64,000 bases of DNA from Coralliovum pocilloporae (GCF_030845175.1 NZ_CP132542.1:1895501-1959500); one strand, 5' to 3'; counted from the first letter of the stretch, positions 35,784-44,966 are shown. Notes: generated by a model from the sequence alone, not told the origin. Program-made: numbers and translations.

Positions 35784-37163
35784 ATGTCTGTTTTCTGGAT
35801 TGTGCTTGCAGGACTCTGTGTTCTGTTCGCTGTAGGGTTTGGTGCTGGCAAGGCCCGAGCTTACGCGGTGTGTAACGGAAGTGTTTCGGACCTTCATTCG
35901 CGGCCTGGCTACCACGGAGCCTATGTGGCTCTGTCAATCTTCCTGCCCTGTCTGTTTGCCTTGCTGGCCTGGGCGATCGTTTCCCCGTCCATTCTGGAAT
36001 CCTATGTTCTGTCCGAAAGTGCTGCCGTAACTGCGGGCATGAGCGCGCCGGAAGTTCAGGCTTTCGCACGTGATGCCCGGGCTCTGGCCTTTGGCGGTAT
36101 CGTTGGACGTCCGGAGCTGGTGAAGGATGCGGCAGAGCTGTATCGATCCTATTCCGCCGTCAGTGATACCCTGATCCTGGTTGTCGCCGGTCTTCTGGCC
36201 GCTGCCGGGTTTTTTCTGAGCTACCGCAAGATCCAGGTCGATACGCGCACCCGGCATACGGTTGAGCGCGTTATCCGCATCACACTGATCGCCTGTTCAG
36301 CTATTGCCATTCTGACGACGATTGGCATTGTGATGTCGCTGATCTTTGAATCCCTGCGGTTTTTCCAGAAAATTCCGCTGCTTGACTTCCTGTTTGGTAT
36401 CGAATGGAGTCCGCAAACCGCGCTCCGTGCGGATCAGGTTGGCGGTTCCGGCACATTCGGCATGATTCCGCTGTTCGTCGGTACTCTTTTGATTACGCTG
36501 ATTGCGATGCTGGTTGCAGCGCCTGTCGGTCTTCTGGCGGCAATTTACCTGTCTGACTATGCCACCAACCGGGTGCGTGCAATTGCCAAGCCGGTGCTTG
36601 AGATTCTCGCCGGTATCCCGACAGTGGTGTACGGCTTCTTTGCAGCGCTGACTGTTGCGCCCATGTTCCGGGGGTTTGGTGAGAGTGTCGGCCTGACGGT
36701 ATCGTCCGAATCCGCGCTCGCTGCCGGGGTTGTCATGGGTATCATGATCATCCCGTTTGTTTCTTCGCTGTCCGATGATGTGATCAATGCGGTTCCGCAG
36801 TCGCTGCGAGATGGCTCTGCCGGTCTGGGGGCAACCAAGTCCGAAACCATCATGCGCGTCGTTCTGCCCGCTGCCCTGCCGGGTATTGTCTCGGCTCTGC
36901 TTCTGGCTGTCAGCCGGGCCATCGGTGAAACCATGATTGTGGTGATGGCAGCAGGTCTTGCAGCCAATCTGACAATCAATCCGCTTGAGGCGGTCACCAC
37001 AGTGACTGTGCAGATCGTCACCCTTCTGGTCGGTGACCAGGAGTTTGACAGTGCCAAGACGCTGGCTGCCTTTGCGCTGGGTCTTGTCCTCTTCTGCGTC
37101 ACGCTGGCGCTGAACGTAATCGCCCTTCGTGTGGTCCAGAAATATAGAGAGCAATATGACTGA
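35784..37163 (+). CDS. pstC: phosphate ABC transporter permease
   Basis: 459-residue permease of the Pst phosphate importer. It is longer than the E. coli protein (about 320 residues) because of an N-terminal region of about 165 residues with extra hydrophobic segments (about 1-20, 45-65 and 130-145). The core carries the ABC coupling motif (SLRDGSAGLGATKSETIMRVVLPAALPG). It overlaps pstA by 8 bp. Extended N-termini of this kind are known in alphaproteobacterial PstC proteins. Confidence 0.94.
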   Translation: MSVFWIVLAGLCVLFAVGFGAGKARAYAVCNGSVSDLHSRPGYHGAYVALSIFLPCLFALLAWAIVSPSILESYVLSESAAVTAGMSAPEVQAFARDARALAFGGIVGRPELVKDAAELYRSYSAVSDTLILVVAGLLAAAGFFLSYRKIQVDTRTRHTVERVIRITLIACSAIAILTTIGIVMSLIFESLRFFQKIPLLDFLFGIEWSPQTALRADQVGGSGTFGMIPLFVGTLLITLIAMLVAAPVGLLAAIYLSDYATNRVRAIAKPVLEILAGIPTVVYGFFAALTVAPMFRGFGESVGLTVSSESALAAGVVMGIMIIPFVSSLSDDVINAVPQSLRDGSAGLGATKSETIMRVVLPAALPGIVSALLLAVSRAIGETMIVVMAAGLAANLTINPLEAVTTVTVQIVTLLVGDQEFDSAKTLAAFALGLVLFCVTLALNVIALRVVQKYREQYD

Positions 37164-39003
37164 TATGGCAAATCAGGCTGCGCCTGCGACCCATGCGTCT
37201 GGCGCGAATTTCCAGTCAGATGCCGCTCGTCGTCATCTGGCCCGTCGATATGCAAGGGAGCGCCGGTTTCGCTTGCTGGGCATGAGTGCGGTACTGGTCG
37301 CTGTCCTGTTCCTCGCCATGCTGCTGTCAACGGTGGTGTTTCAGGGCATTCCGGCCTTTACCAGCTATTCGCTGTCCCTGACCGTGAATGTGCCGAAGAG
37401 TGAAGTCGACCCGGAAGGGACGGGCGATCCGGCTGTCCTCCGTCGTGGTGACTATGAACTCTATCTGAAACAGGCCATGGCTGAGGCGCTGCCGTTCAAA
37501 ATCGGTCGTAAAGACCGACGCTTGCGCAATGGCCTGATCTCAAGCGGGGCCGGTTTGTCAGTGCGTGATGCGCTCATCGCCGATCCGTCCCTGATGGACA
37601 GGCCGAATGCCTATTCCGTCCCCCTGTCGGATTTTGCGGATCTTTATTTCAAGGGTCTTGTTACAGATCGCGAGATGGTGGCTGTTCAGGGAACCCTGTC
37701 TCCGACGGTGGATGGCAAGGATGCGGAACTGCTGTCCACCAGCAGCAGTGATTTTGCGGCCATTCTGGATGAAGTGAAGGACCATCTGGCGGGACGCGCC
37801 AATGGTTTGCGTCAGAAAGCCCGTCTCTCACAACTGTCCGAGAAAGCGCTTGAGGCTGATCTGGCGGATTACAGACGTCGCCTTGCAGATGCAGATGCGG
37901 AAACACGGGAGACCCTTGAAGGCCGTATCGAACGGGCCGACAAGGATCTGGCTGCGGTCAAGGCCCGTATTGCCAACCACCTGGCGGAAGCTGACAAACT
38001 CGACCAGAAGGCTGCAGATGTCAGTGAAAGTCTTGAGCTTGATACAACGCTGCCGTCTTACCTGATCCGCATCAATGATGGCGTTGTTCGCCTGAATCAG
38101 GTCTCGGCTGCCGGTGTGAAGGGTGAAGTGCTCATTCCGCTGTCATCGGATGAGGATGCTGCAGCCGTTAACTGGACAATGGAACGTCTGGTCAAGCCGG
38201 AAAGCAATCGCAAGCTGTCTGATAAGGAAATCGTCTGGCTCGATCATCTGAAAAGCCAGAATCTTGTCTCCTACGGCTTCAACACAACATTCTTTTCGGC
38301 CGGAGCCAGCCGCGAGCCGGAACTGGCAGGGATCTGGGGTGCCATTGTCGGCTCATTCCTGACGATGGTAGTGACCCTGCTGCTGGCTTTCCCGCTGGGT
38401 GTTGCTGCTGCCATCTATCTTGAGGAATTCGCGCCCAAGAACCGCTGGACCCAGCTGATTGAGGTGAACATCAACAATCTGGCTGCGGTACCATCCATTG
38501 TTTTCGGTCTTCTGGGTCTGGCCGTCTTCCTGAATGTTTTCCACTTGCCGCGCTCCGCGCCGATTGTCGGTGGTATGGTTCTCGCTCTGATGACCCTGCC
38601 GACCATCATTATTGCGGCGCGGGCCGCTCTGAAGGCCGTGCCGCCCTCCATCCGTGAGGCTGCACTGGGCATTGGGGCCTCGAGAATCCAGACCGTGTTT
38701 CACCATGTTCTGCCTCTGGCAATGCCGGGGATCCTGACCGGCACCATTATCGGCATGGCCCAGGCCCTGGGTGAAACTGCACCGCTGCTGATGATTGGCA
38801 TGGTCGCCTTTATCGTCGACATTCCGGCAGGTCCACTGGACCCGGCGACCGTGCTGCCGGTGCAGATCTTCATGTGGGCGGATTTCCCGGAAATCGCGTT
38901 CCAGCAGAAGACGGCGGCAGCCATTATGATCCTGCTCGGCTTCTTGATTTTGATGAATGCGCTGGCCGTTGTGCTGCGCAAGAGATTTGAACGGCGCTGG
39001 TAG
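37156..39003 (+). CDS. pstA: phosphate ABC transporter permease with large extracytoplasmic insertion
   Basis: 615-residue permease, roughly twice the E. coli PstA length. One membrane segment lies at about 43-65. An insertion of about 300 residues then follows (DUF3333-like), containing a charged helical stretch (about 215-280, KARLSQLSEKALEADLADYR and following) likely to form a coiled coil. The standard five-helix permease core begins at about 395, including SIREAALGIGASRIQTVFHHVLPLAMPG. The ATG at 37156 overlaps pstC; the frame opens at 37129. The insertion may dock the binding protein; this is inference. Confidence 0.92.
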   Translation: MTDMANQAAPATHASGANFQSDAARRHLARRYARERRFRLLGMSAVLVAVLFLAMLLSTVVFQGIPAFTSYSLSLTVNVPKSEVDPEGTGDPAVLRRGDYELYLKQAMAEALPFKIGRKDRRLRNGLISSGAGLSVRDALIADPSLMDRPNAYSVPLSDFADLYFKGLVTDREMVAVQGTLSPTVDGKDAELLSTSSSDFAAILDEVKDHLAGRANGLRQKARLSQLSEKALEADLADYRRRLADADAETRETLEGRIERADKDLAAVKARIANHLAEADKLDQKAADVSESLELDTTLPSYLIRINDGVVRLNQVSAAGVKGEVLIPLSSDEDAAAVNWTMERLVKPESNRKLSDKEIVWLDHLKSQNLVSYGFNTTFFSAGASREPELAGIWGAIVGSFLTMVVTLLLAFPLGVAAAIYLEEFAPKNRWTQLIEVNINNLAAVPSIVFGLLGLAVFLNVFHLPRSAPIVGGMVLALMTLPTIIIAARAALKAVPPSIREAALGIGASRIQTVFHHVLPLAMPGILTGTIIGMAQALGETAPLLMIGMVAFIVDIPAGPLDPATVLPVQIFMWADFPEIAFQQKTAAAIMILLGFLILMNALAVVLRKRFERRW

Positions 39004-39036
39004 ACACAGGTCTCAGCTGCTTTAGAGGAAAAAGCA

Positions 39037-39852
39037 ATGTCACTTCAGGAACAGACCGCGTCAGAAACCGCGATGGCTTCCGCATCGGCTAGCCCGAGTT
39101 ACAAGATGCGCGGCAAGTCCGTTGACGTTTTCTATGGAGAAAAGCAGGCGCTTTTCGGCGTTGATCTCGATATCCGTGAGCGCCAGGTGACAGCCCTGAT
39201 CGGCCCGTCCGGCTGCGGCAAGTCGACCTTTCTGCGCTGCCTGAACCGGATGAATGACACCATTGATGTGGCTCGGGTTCAGGGTGATATCACACTTGAT
39301 GGTCTGGATATCTATGACCCGTCCATCGATGTGGTCGAGTTGCGCGCCCGTGTTGGCATGGTGTTTCAGAAACCTAACCCGTTTCCGAAGTCCATTTTCG
39401 AGAATGTGGCCTATGGGCCACGCATTCATGGCCTCGCCCGGGACAAGGCGGAGCTTGAGGAAATCGTCGTGACCAGCCTGCAGAAGGCGGGTCTCTATGA
39501 GGAAGTCAAGGATCGGCTTGATGCGCCTGGTACAGGTCTCTCCGGTGGTCAGCAGCAGCGCCTGTGTATCGCCCGCGCCATTGCCGTGAGCCCGGAAGTC
39601 ATCCTGATGGATGAGCCATGTTCGGCGCTTGATCCGATTGCAACCGCCAAGGTTGAAGAGCTGATGGATGAGCTGCGGGAGAACTATACGATCGTGATCG
39701 TGACCCATTCCATGCAGCAGGCCGCGCGCGTGTCGCAACGGACAGCCTTCTTCCATCTGGGCGTTCTGGTTGAAGAAGGGGCGACAGACCAGATCTTCAC
39801 CAACCCGGCGGACAAACGGACGCAGGATTACATCACAGGCCGTTTCGGCTAA
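39037..39852 (+). CDS. pstB: phosphate ABC transporter ATPase
   Basis: 271-residue ATPase of the Pst system: Walker [11 protein letters not shown]-loop [21 protein letters not shown] (the PstB-specific form), signature [14 protein letters not shown], Walker [17 protein letters not shown] and switch His in [11 protein letters not shown]. Comes 33 bp after pstA. A two-part hairpin follows before phoU. Confidence 0.97.
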   Translation: MSLQEQTASETAMASASASPSYKMRGKSVDVFYGEKQALFGVDLDIRERQVTALIGPSGCGKSTFLRCLNRMNDTIDVARVQGDITLDGLDIYDPSIDVVELRARVGMVFQKPNPFPKSIFENVAYGPRIHGLARDKAELEEIVVTSLQKAGLYEEVKDRLDAPGTGLSGGQQQRLCIARAIAVSPEVILMDEPCSALDPIATAKVEELMDELRENYTIVIVTHSMQQAARVSQRTAFFHLGVLVEEGATDQIFTNPADKRTQDYITGRFG

Positions 39853-39872
39853 GCCGGATTGCACAGAATACA

Positions 39873-39907
39873 GAGCACCTGATCAGCCCGGCTGATAAAT
39901 GGTGCTC
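39873..39907 (+). promoter_or_regulatory. hairpin between pstB and phoU
   Basis: Outer arms GAGCACC (39873-39879) and GGTGCTC (39901-39907); inner arms ATCAGCC and GGCTGAT (39882-39896). No T run, so it is more likely a processing or stability element than a terminator. It shows that the phoU frame opening at 39899 is not the real start. Confidence 0.5.
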
Positions 39908-39925
39908 GTGACAGGGATCAGATCA

Positions 39926-40648
39926 ATGACAGATCATATTGTATCGTCTTTTGATGAAGAATTGCAGCGGCTTGCCGGCCGCATTGCAGAAATGGGCGGT
40001 CTGGCTGAAAAGCAGGTGGCTGAGGCTGTTACTGCGCTGAACCGCGGCGATATTCCGTTGGCCAAGTCTGTTATTGAGTCGGACAAGCGGCTGGATGATA
40101 TGCAGCGCGAAATTGAGGACCAGGCGATTATTCTGATCGCGCGTCGTCAGCCGATGGCCTCTGATCTGCGTGAAATCATTGCAGCCATGCGAACCTCAAG
40201 TGATCTGGAGCGGGTCGGTGATCTGGCCAAGAATATCGCCAAACGTGTTGTGGCAATGGATGGTGGCCATCACTTCAAGGCGTTTATTCTGGGCGTTGAA
40301 AACGTTTCCGAGCTGGCTCTCGGGCAGCTGCAGCGGGTGCTGGATGCCTATACGGGCAAGAACATGGCTCTGGCTGAAGAAGTGCGGATGCGCGATGATG
40401 AAATCGACGCGCTTTATACGTCTCTTTTCCGCCAGCTTCTCACCTATATGATGGAAGACCCGCGCAATATCACATTGTGCACGCATCTTCTGTTCTGCGC
40501 CAAGAACATTGAGCGGATTGGTGACCATGCAACCAATATCGCTGAGACTGTCTACTATGTGAAGACAGGCGAGCAGTTCGAGGAAGAGCGTCAGAAAGCC
40601 GATGAGACGTCTTTGCTGTCGCATGAAGACATCAGTCAGCCGGAATAG
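39926..40648 (+). CDS. phoU: phosphate transport regulator PhoU
   Basis: 240-residue all-helical protein made of two PhoU three-helix repeats (about 15-105 and 120-210), each with the E/DxxxD-type metal motif (for example DLERVGDLAKNIAKRV and NIERIGDHATNIAETV). It links Pst transport to PhoR and keeps the regulon off when phosphate is sufficient. The ATG at 39926 (MTDHIVSSFDEEL) matches the family N-terminus; the frame opens 9 codons earlier in a hairpin. Confidence 0.95.
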   Translation: MTDHIVSSFDEELQRLAGRIAEMGGLAEKQVAEAVTALNRGDIPLAKSVIESDKRLDDMQREIEDQAIILIARRQPMASDLREIIAAMRTSSDLERVGDLAKNIAKRVVAMDGGHHFKAFILGVENVSELALGQLQRVLDAYTGKNMALAEEVRMRDDEIDALYTSLFRQLLTYMMEDPRNITLCTHLLFCAKNIERIGDHATNIAETVYYVKTGEQFEEERQKADETSLLSHEDISQPE

Positions 40649-40667
40649 CTGAAGGGGACAGACCAGG

Positions 40668-41360
40668 ATGGGACCGCGCATACTCGTTGTGGAAGATGAA
40701 GAGCCGCTCAGTGTTCTGCTGCGGTACAATCTTGAGGCGGAGGGCTACAGTGTCAGCACCGCTATGACGGGAGACGATGCAGAACTGTCATTGCAGGAGG
40801 CAACCCCTGATCTGATCGTCCTGGACTGGATGTTGCCCGGCCTGTCAGGTATCGAACTGTGCCGACGCATTCGTGCTATGCCGGACACCGAGCGGGTGCC
40901 GGTGATCATGCTGACAGCACGATCTGAAGAGACAGATCGTATTCGCGGCCTCACCACTGGCGCCGATGATTATATGGTCAAGCCTTTCTCGGTGCCCGAG
41001 CTCGTGGCTCGCGTAAAGGCGCTGTTGCGCCGCGCCAGCCCGGAGCTTGTCTCAAGCCTGCTGAAAGCCGGTGATCTGGAACTGGATCGGGAAACCCACA
41101 GGGTGCACCGCAACGGTCGCGAGATCCATCTCGGACCTATCGAATTCCGTCTGCTTGAGTTCTTCATGCAGAGCCCGGGGCGTGTCTTCAACCGTGAGCA
41201 GTTGCTGAATGGCGTCTGGGGGCACGATGTCTATGTGGATGAACGCACCGTCGATGTTCACGTAGGCCGCCTGCGCAAGGCGATCAACCGTGGCCGCAGC
41301 AAGGACCCCATCCGCACAGTCCGCGGCGCTGGTTACGGGCTGGACGACAAAATTCACTAG
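40668..41360 (+). CDS. phoB: phosphate regulon response regulator
   Basis: 230-residue OmpR/PhoB-family regulator. Receiver domain: acidic pocket DEE near residue 10, phospho-acceptor Asp in IVLDWMLPGLSG (about 54), and the Lys in DDYMVKPFS. DNA-binding winged helix about 130-228 (LLEFFMQSPGRVFNREQLL, VDVHVGRLRKAI). The gene is 20 bp after phoU and its cognate kinase is at the start of the cluster. Its TAG stop is the first three bases of the TAGGGTC element that follows. Confidence 0.96.
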   Translation: MGPRILVVEDEEPLSVLLRYNLEAEGYSVSTAMTGDDAELSLQEATPDLIVLDWMLPGLSGIELCRRIRAMPDTERVPVIMLTARSEETDRIRGLTTGADDYMVKPFSVPELVARVKALLRRASPELVSSLLKAGDLELDRETHRVHRNGREIHLGPIEFRLLEFFMQSPGRVFNREQLLNGVWGHDVYVDERTVDVHVGRLRKAINRGRSKDPIRTVRGAGYGLDDKIH

Positions 41361-41626
41361 GGTCAGGACCCATTAATTTCATTCATCCTGCGGAGGAGAT
41401 TTTTCTGTTCGGCGCGGCGAAGGTCTGAAGGAAACCTGGCAGGTTTTCGAAGAGCTTCAACAAAGCCGGGCTGTAAAATCACCCCGCCCTACGGGTTCAT
41501 CAGGGAAATGCAGCCTGGACACAAACCAGATCTTGAATAGGGTCCACCTGTCCTGCGTCCTGCTTTGCGCCCATTCTACATTTCCCTGATGAACAGAATG
41601 AACGAAATTAATGGATCCTGACCCTA
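41358..41626. mobile_element. 269-bp MITE-like element, TAGGGTC family
   Basis: Terminal inverted repeats of 23 bp with one mismatch: 41358-41380 begins TAGGGTCAGGACCCATTA, and 41604-41626 ends TGACCCTA. The interior has CATTCTAC...GAACAGAATG hairpin material like the 22.2-kb element. No coding capacity. The left end supplies the phoB stop codon. Together with the 27-bp direct repeats it fills the 362-bp gap before the MBL genes. Confidence 0.87.
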
Positions 41627-41715
41627 GAGCGCGTTGCGCCAAAGTGGGAACCGGTTTGGCGAATAACAACACGCTTCAGCAAAGTAGTGAGCGCGTTGCG
41701 CCAAAGTGGGAGCCG
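41627..41715. repeat. two 27-bp direct repeats (GAGCGCGTTGCGCC type)
   Basis: Copies at 41627-41653 and 41689-41715, starting GAGCGCGTTGCGCCAAAGTG, differing at one base and spaced 62 bp start to start. The first copy runs on into an inverted CGCCAAA/TTTGGCG pair. This resembles palindromic intergenic repeats common in alphaproteobacteria. It lies downstream of the MBL operon, between its stop and the 41.4-kb element. Confidence 0.75.
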
Positions 41716-41722
41716 CGTCAGC

Positions 41723-42601
41723 TCAGTATTTCAGGTCGTAGTGAGCCGTCACCACATTCCGCATGGCATCCTTCAGGGCTGCCAGGTAACGGGGCATATC
41801 CGTCCGGATGACATTCGTATGGCTTGGCGCGAAAATCCGAATGTCATAGGCCTCGAAGAAACGGTCTATCGCGCTGATGATCTCATCAGGATCTGCCCAC
41901 CGGAGCCAGGGAAAGACCACACAGTTTGTTATTGAGACATCGGTGGTAAATCGCTCGGCGGAATAGCCGACATCCTCCATCTCGTCCATGAAACGGAAGC
42001 ACTGGTGCTCATTGTGGGCGTTAAGAGCCCAGTCCACCGGACACAGAAATCCGGTCTTGTGCTCATAGATCCATTGGGTCAGCGCATGATCGACGAACAG
42101 CGGCTTGATGATTTCTATCGTATGCTCGCCAAGCTCAATCCTGTCGCCATAATCGAGTTTTACCGCGTCACCGAGCCCGTGGATGTCGTAGTGGTCATGC
42201 CCGCTGACCGTCAGAACCTGCATATCAGGATAAGCCCGTTGAATAGCGGCTGTATTGGCCGCATGCGGTAGCTCTGTATGACTGATCCAGAGATAATCCA
42301 GACTGCGACCCTGGAGCAGGTCTTCAAGGGCTGAGAGAATTGTAGTGTGCTGAGCCGGGCCAAGTGTATCAATCAGAAATGTCTTCTGATCGATAAACAG
42401 ATAGGAGCTGTAGATAATATCGTTGGCTTTGGGGTCGAACGCCGGATCAATCCGTGCGAAATCTTCGGCAAAACCGCGATTGAGGCGGGCGGCATCTGCG
42501 CCCGCACAATGGCAGATCCAGTATATCTCAGGCGTGATCTGTCGCACACCGACGCGGGTTGCGCCGTCTCCGTACACTTTCATGGTGGTCGGCAAGGTCA
42601 T
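41723..42601 (-). CDS. metallo-beta-lactamase-fold protein, ODP-like (downstream member)
   Basis: 292-residue MBL-fold protein related to the oxygen-binding diiron (ODP/flavodiiron N-terminal) group, without a flavodoxin domain. Metal-site candidates: HTELPH (the family HxExDH with Asp replaced by Pro), HDHYD, PVDWA, and APSHTN near the C-terminus. It contains many Trp/Tyr/Cys residues. The ATG at 42601 overlaps the stop of the upstream homologue by 4 bp, so the two are one operon; the longer frame to 42796 runs into that gene. Substrate unknown: hydrolase or redox diiron function are both possible. Confidence 0.8.
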   Translation of the reverse strand: MTLPTTMKVYGDGATRVGVRQITPEIYWICHCAGADAARLNRGFAEDFARIDPAFDPKANDIIYSSYLFIDQKTFLIDTLGPAQHTTILSALEDLLQGRSLDYLWISHTELPHAANTAAIQRAYPDMQVLTVSGHDHYDIHGLGDAVKLDYGDRIELGEHTIEIIKPLFVDHALTQWIYEHKTGFLCPVDWALNAHNEHQCFRFMDEMEDVGYSAERFTTDVSITNCVVFPWLRWADPDEIISAIDRFFEAYDIRIFAPSHTNVIRTDMPRYLAALKDAMRNVVTAHYDLKY

Positions 42602-43341
42602 TGGCACAACTCCGAAATAGCGTCCTGTATCTTTGCAACATGGCCTGGAACGTCCCCACGGATCGCATTGCCATGGGTCGGTGCGATGACATTGACCTGC
42701 CTGCTGGCAAAGACCCTGGTGATGTCCGCATTGGCGGCCTGCCCCTGAACCATGGGAAGAAACCGGAAAGCCGCGCCGTGATAGTGACGGAACCATTGTG
42801 TCGGAATGCCGTCTTCCATCTCATCGTCAAAGGCGTCATCGGCTGTTTCCGGAAACAGATATCCAAAGGCATCGGCTGTAAACAACGTGCCTGTCTGTGC
42901 GTCATACATCCACTGGGTGCCGGGCTGATCCTTCAGTATCCCGTCAGTGAAGGAGATCGTGCGCCCGCCATAGGAGCCTTCAGTCCCCGCATAGGCGAAG
43001 TCTACCTGTTCCTCTGAAACCCACCATGGGAGCTCGACATGAGGCAGGATCGCGCTTGAGACGACCAGTCTTGTCTGCGGCCAGGCGTCAAGTATGGCGC
43101 TCAGATTTCCCGTATGAGGCAGTTCCGTATGGGTCAGGAAAACAAAGCCGGGTGAGCTTTCTCCCAACAGCTCCTTGAGCTCGGCCATAATCTGTTTGCG
43201 GTGCAGATGTGAGCCTGCATCGAAGATCAGAGGACATCCATTATTGAGCAGAACAAACACACGGACAGCCTCACACCAGCCGTCTGCACCCAGGGCACTC
43301 TCTCCGATCTGATATAGATCGTCACGAACCTGTCTGAGCAT
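42598..43341 (-). CDS. metallo-beta-lactamase-fold protein, ODP-like (upstream member)
   Basis: 247-residue homologue of the neighbouring MBL protein, sharing HTELPH in the first metal motif (THTELPHTGNLSAIL), then FTADAFG for the bridging Asp and APTHGN for the last His. It is shorter, lacking about 45 N-terminal residues. It ends in a 4-bp overlap with the downstream gene and is divergent from a LysR gene (43457) with about 115 bp between. The pair is likely a heteromeric or sequential enzyme system; no partner flavodoxin or rubredoxin is nearby. Confidence 0.8.
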   Translation of the reverse strand: MLRQVRDDLYQIGESALGADGWCEAVRVFVLLNNGCPLIFDAGSHLHRKQIMAELKELLGESSPGFVFLTHTELPHTGNLSAILDAWPQTRLVVSSAILPHVELPWWVSEEQVDFAYAGTEGSYGGRTISFTDGILKDQPGTQWMYDAQTGTLFTADAFGYLFPETADDAFDDEMEDGIPTQWFRHYHGAAFRFLPMVQGQAANADITRVFASRQVNVIAPTHGNAIRGDVPGHVAKIQDAISELCQ

Positions 43342-43456
43342 GATCCGCCTCCCTTGCCTCTTTCATGCCACGCAATATTCGAGTTCAGTGAACGATAAGG
43401 TCGGGAGAGGTGGGACGACTATTGCTTTTTATGTAAATAATAATATCAATATTGAT

Positions 43457-44383
43457 ATGAGTGGGCTGAGACGAAATCTGCCGTCTATTCGTGCATTGGA
43501 AGTGTTTGACTGCGTTGCCCGGGTGCAGAACGCGACACGGGCGGCTGAAGAGCTGAGCACCTCCCAGTCCGCTGTAAGCCGTCATATCCGGCAGCTTGAG
43601 ATCCAGCTGGGAGCGGCTCTCTTTGCCCGACACGGTCGCGGCATCATTCTGACCCCGGTTGGGGAGGTCTATGCCCGGGAGGTCGCGGATATTCTGCAAA
43701 GGCTGCATGAGGCGGGACAAAGCGTTGCGTCCGGCAGGCATGAACTCACCATTGCCTGTACCCACGAGGTTTCTCATCTTCTGCTGATGCCACGATACAA
43801 CGCGCTTAAGGAAGCCGTTGGATCGGGCACTCATATCCGGATTCTGACCTGCGAATATACCGCTATTCCCGGGATGATAGACGAGGGCGCTGACATCGTG
43901 TTTGATTATCTCCCAAAGCGACCAAGAGGACATGCTGCCATGGTGTTGCGGGAGGAGGTGACACCGGTTGCCGCTCCTGACTTTCTCGCCGGGATCAAGG
44001 ATATTCTGGCTGAACCACCGGATCGGTGGGGTGGTATTCCTCTTTTGTCTCTTACAAAGGACAATACCGGATGGGCAACCTGGAGGGACTGGTTCTCATT
44101 TCAAGGCGTCACACCGCCTCCAACTGCGAAACAGGCGTTCAGCAACTATGTTTATGCGCTTGAGGCCGCAACACGCGGTGAGGGGCTGGTTCTGGCCTGG
44201 CGCGGTTTCGCTGACCGGTATCTTGAATCTGGTCAGTTGGTTCCGGTACGGGAGACCTGGCTTAAGAGAGAGAACAGACTTTATGCCGTCATGACACGCA
44301 ATGGAGATCTGAAAGATGTGGCGAGAAACTGCCTGCGCGCCCTTTCAGGTTTCGGTTCTTCGGTCGGGCACCGCCTGAAATAA
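43457..44383 (+). CDS. LysR-type regulator (GcvA-like)
   Basis: 308 residues: an N-terminal HTH (about 5-65) with NATRAAEELSTSQSAVSRHIRQLE and an effector domain beyond 90, of the GcvA/AmpR subtype (LPSIRALEVFDCVARV start, LFARHGRGIILTPVGEVY). The ATG at 43457 gives the canonical N-terminus; the frame opens earlier at 43340 over an AT-rich divergent promoter region. Likely regulator of the divergent MBL pair. Confidence 0.92.
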   Translation: MSGLRRNLPSIRALEVFDCVARVQNATRAAEELSTSQSAVSRHIRQLEIQLGAALFARHGRGIILTPVGEVYAREVADILQRLHEAGQSVASGRHELTIACTHEVSHLLLMPRYNALKEAVGSGTHIRILTCEYTAIPGMIDEGADIVFDYLPKRPRGHAAMVLREEVTPVAAPDFLAGIKDILAEPPDRWGGIPLLSLTKDNTGWATWRDWFSFQGVTPPPTAKQAFSNYVYALEAATRGEGLVLAWRGFADRYLESGQLVPVRETWLKRENRLYAVMTRNGDLKDVARNCLRALSGFGSSVGHRLK

Positions 44384-44385
44384 TA

Positions 44386-44408
44386 AAAGCCGGTCCATGA
44401 CCGGCTTT
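44386..44408. terminator. bidirectional terminator between LysR and gcrA
   Basis: Stem AAAGCCGGTC (44386-44395) with GACCGGCTTT (44399-44408), 3-nt loop, between two convergent genes. A-rich on the left and T-rich on the right, so it can serve both strands. Confidence 0.8.
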
Positions 44409-44432
44409 CATCTGATGCTGATAATGTCGGGA

Positions 44433-44966
44433 TCAGCCTTGCGCGGCTTTCTTTTCGCGACGGCGATCACTGACCGGCTGATAGGCAACCTTGCAGTGAT
44501 AATCGCAATAGGGCAGGCCGCTCTTGGACTTGTTGCCACAGAAATGGAATTCCTGATCACCCGGATCGCCAATTGGCCATTTGCAGGTGTATTCGGTCAG
44601 GCTCAGGATTGTCGCGCGCTTGGAAATCGGCACAACCACATCTGATTTCGGTTCAGCCTGAGGCTGCGCCTGTGGCGCTGCTTCCGGTTTCATCTGCGGT
44701 TCCATTTTCAGAGCCGCATTGCCGACACTCTTGGGGGCAGCTCCACCGGAGCTGCGAGCCCCTGGCTGGCTCGGAGTTCTGGCGCGTCGCGGGCGCGGTG
44801 CGCTGGAAGATGTGGTCTTGGCACGGCCCGATAGCCCCAATCGGTGCACTTTGCCAATGACTGCGTTTCGGGTGACGTCGCCCAGCTCAGCTGCGATCTG
44901 GCTGGCGCTCAAACCCTCTGTCCACAGTTTCTTTAAAGTTTCAACACGCTCGTCTGTCCACGACAT
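44433..44966 (-). CDS. gcrA: GcrA cell cycle regulator
   Basis: 177-residue alphaproteobacterial transcription factor that binds DNA methylated by CcrM and recruits sigma-70 to cell-cycle promoters. The N-terminal helix-turn-helix is unmistakable: MSWTDERVETLKKLWTEGLS then SASQIAAELG..TRNAVIGKVHRLGLSGR. A low-complexity Pro/Ala/Gln linker (about 50-115) follows, then a C-terminal Cys/His-rich segment (CKWPIG, FCGNKS, YCDYHC). Four GANTC sites lie upstream. It diagnoses the class of the organism. Confidence 0.97.
   Translation of the reverse strand: MSWTDERVETLKKLWTEGLSASQIAAELGDVTRNAVIGKVHRLGLSGRAKTTSSSAPRPRRARTPSQPGARSSGGAAPKSVGNAALKMEPQMKPEAAPQAQPQAEPKSDVVVPISKRATILSLTEYTCKWPIGDPGDQEFHFCGNKSKSGLPYCDYHCKVAYQPVSDRRREKKAAQG

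Noticed and set aside
41627..41715. Direct repeats considered as a CRISPR or attachment site
   Set aside because: Only two units, a spacer with palindromic character, and no cas gene or integrase. Better explained as a dispersed palindromic repeat.
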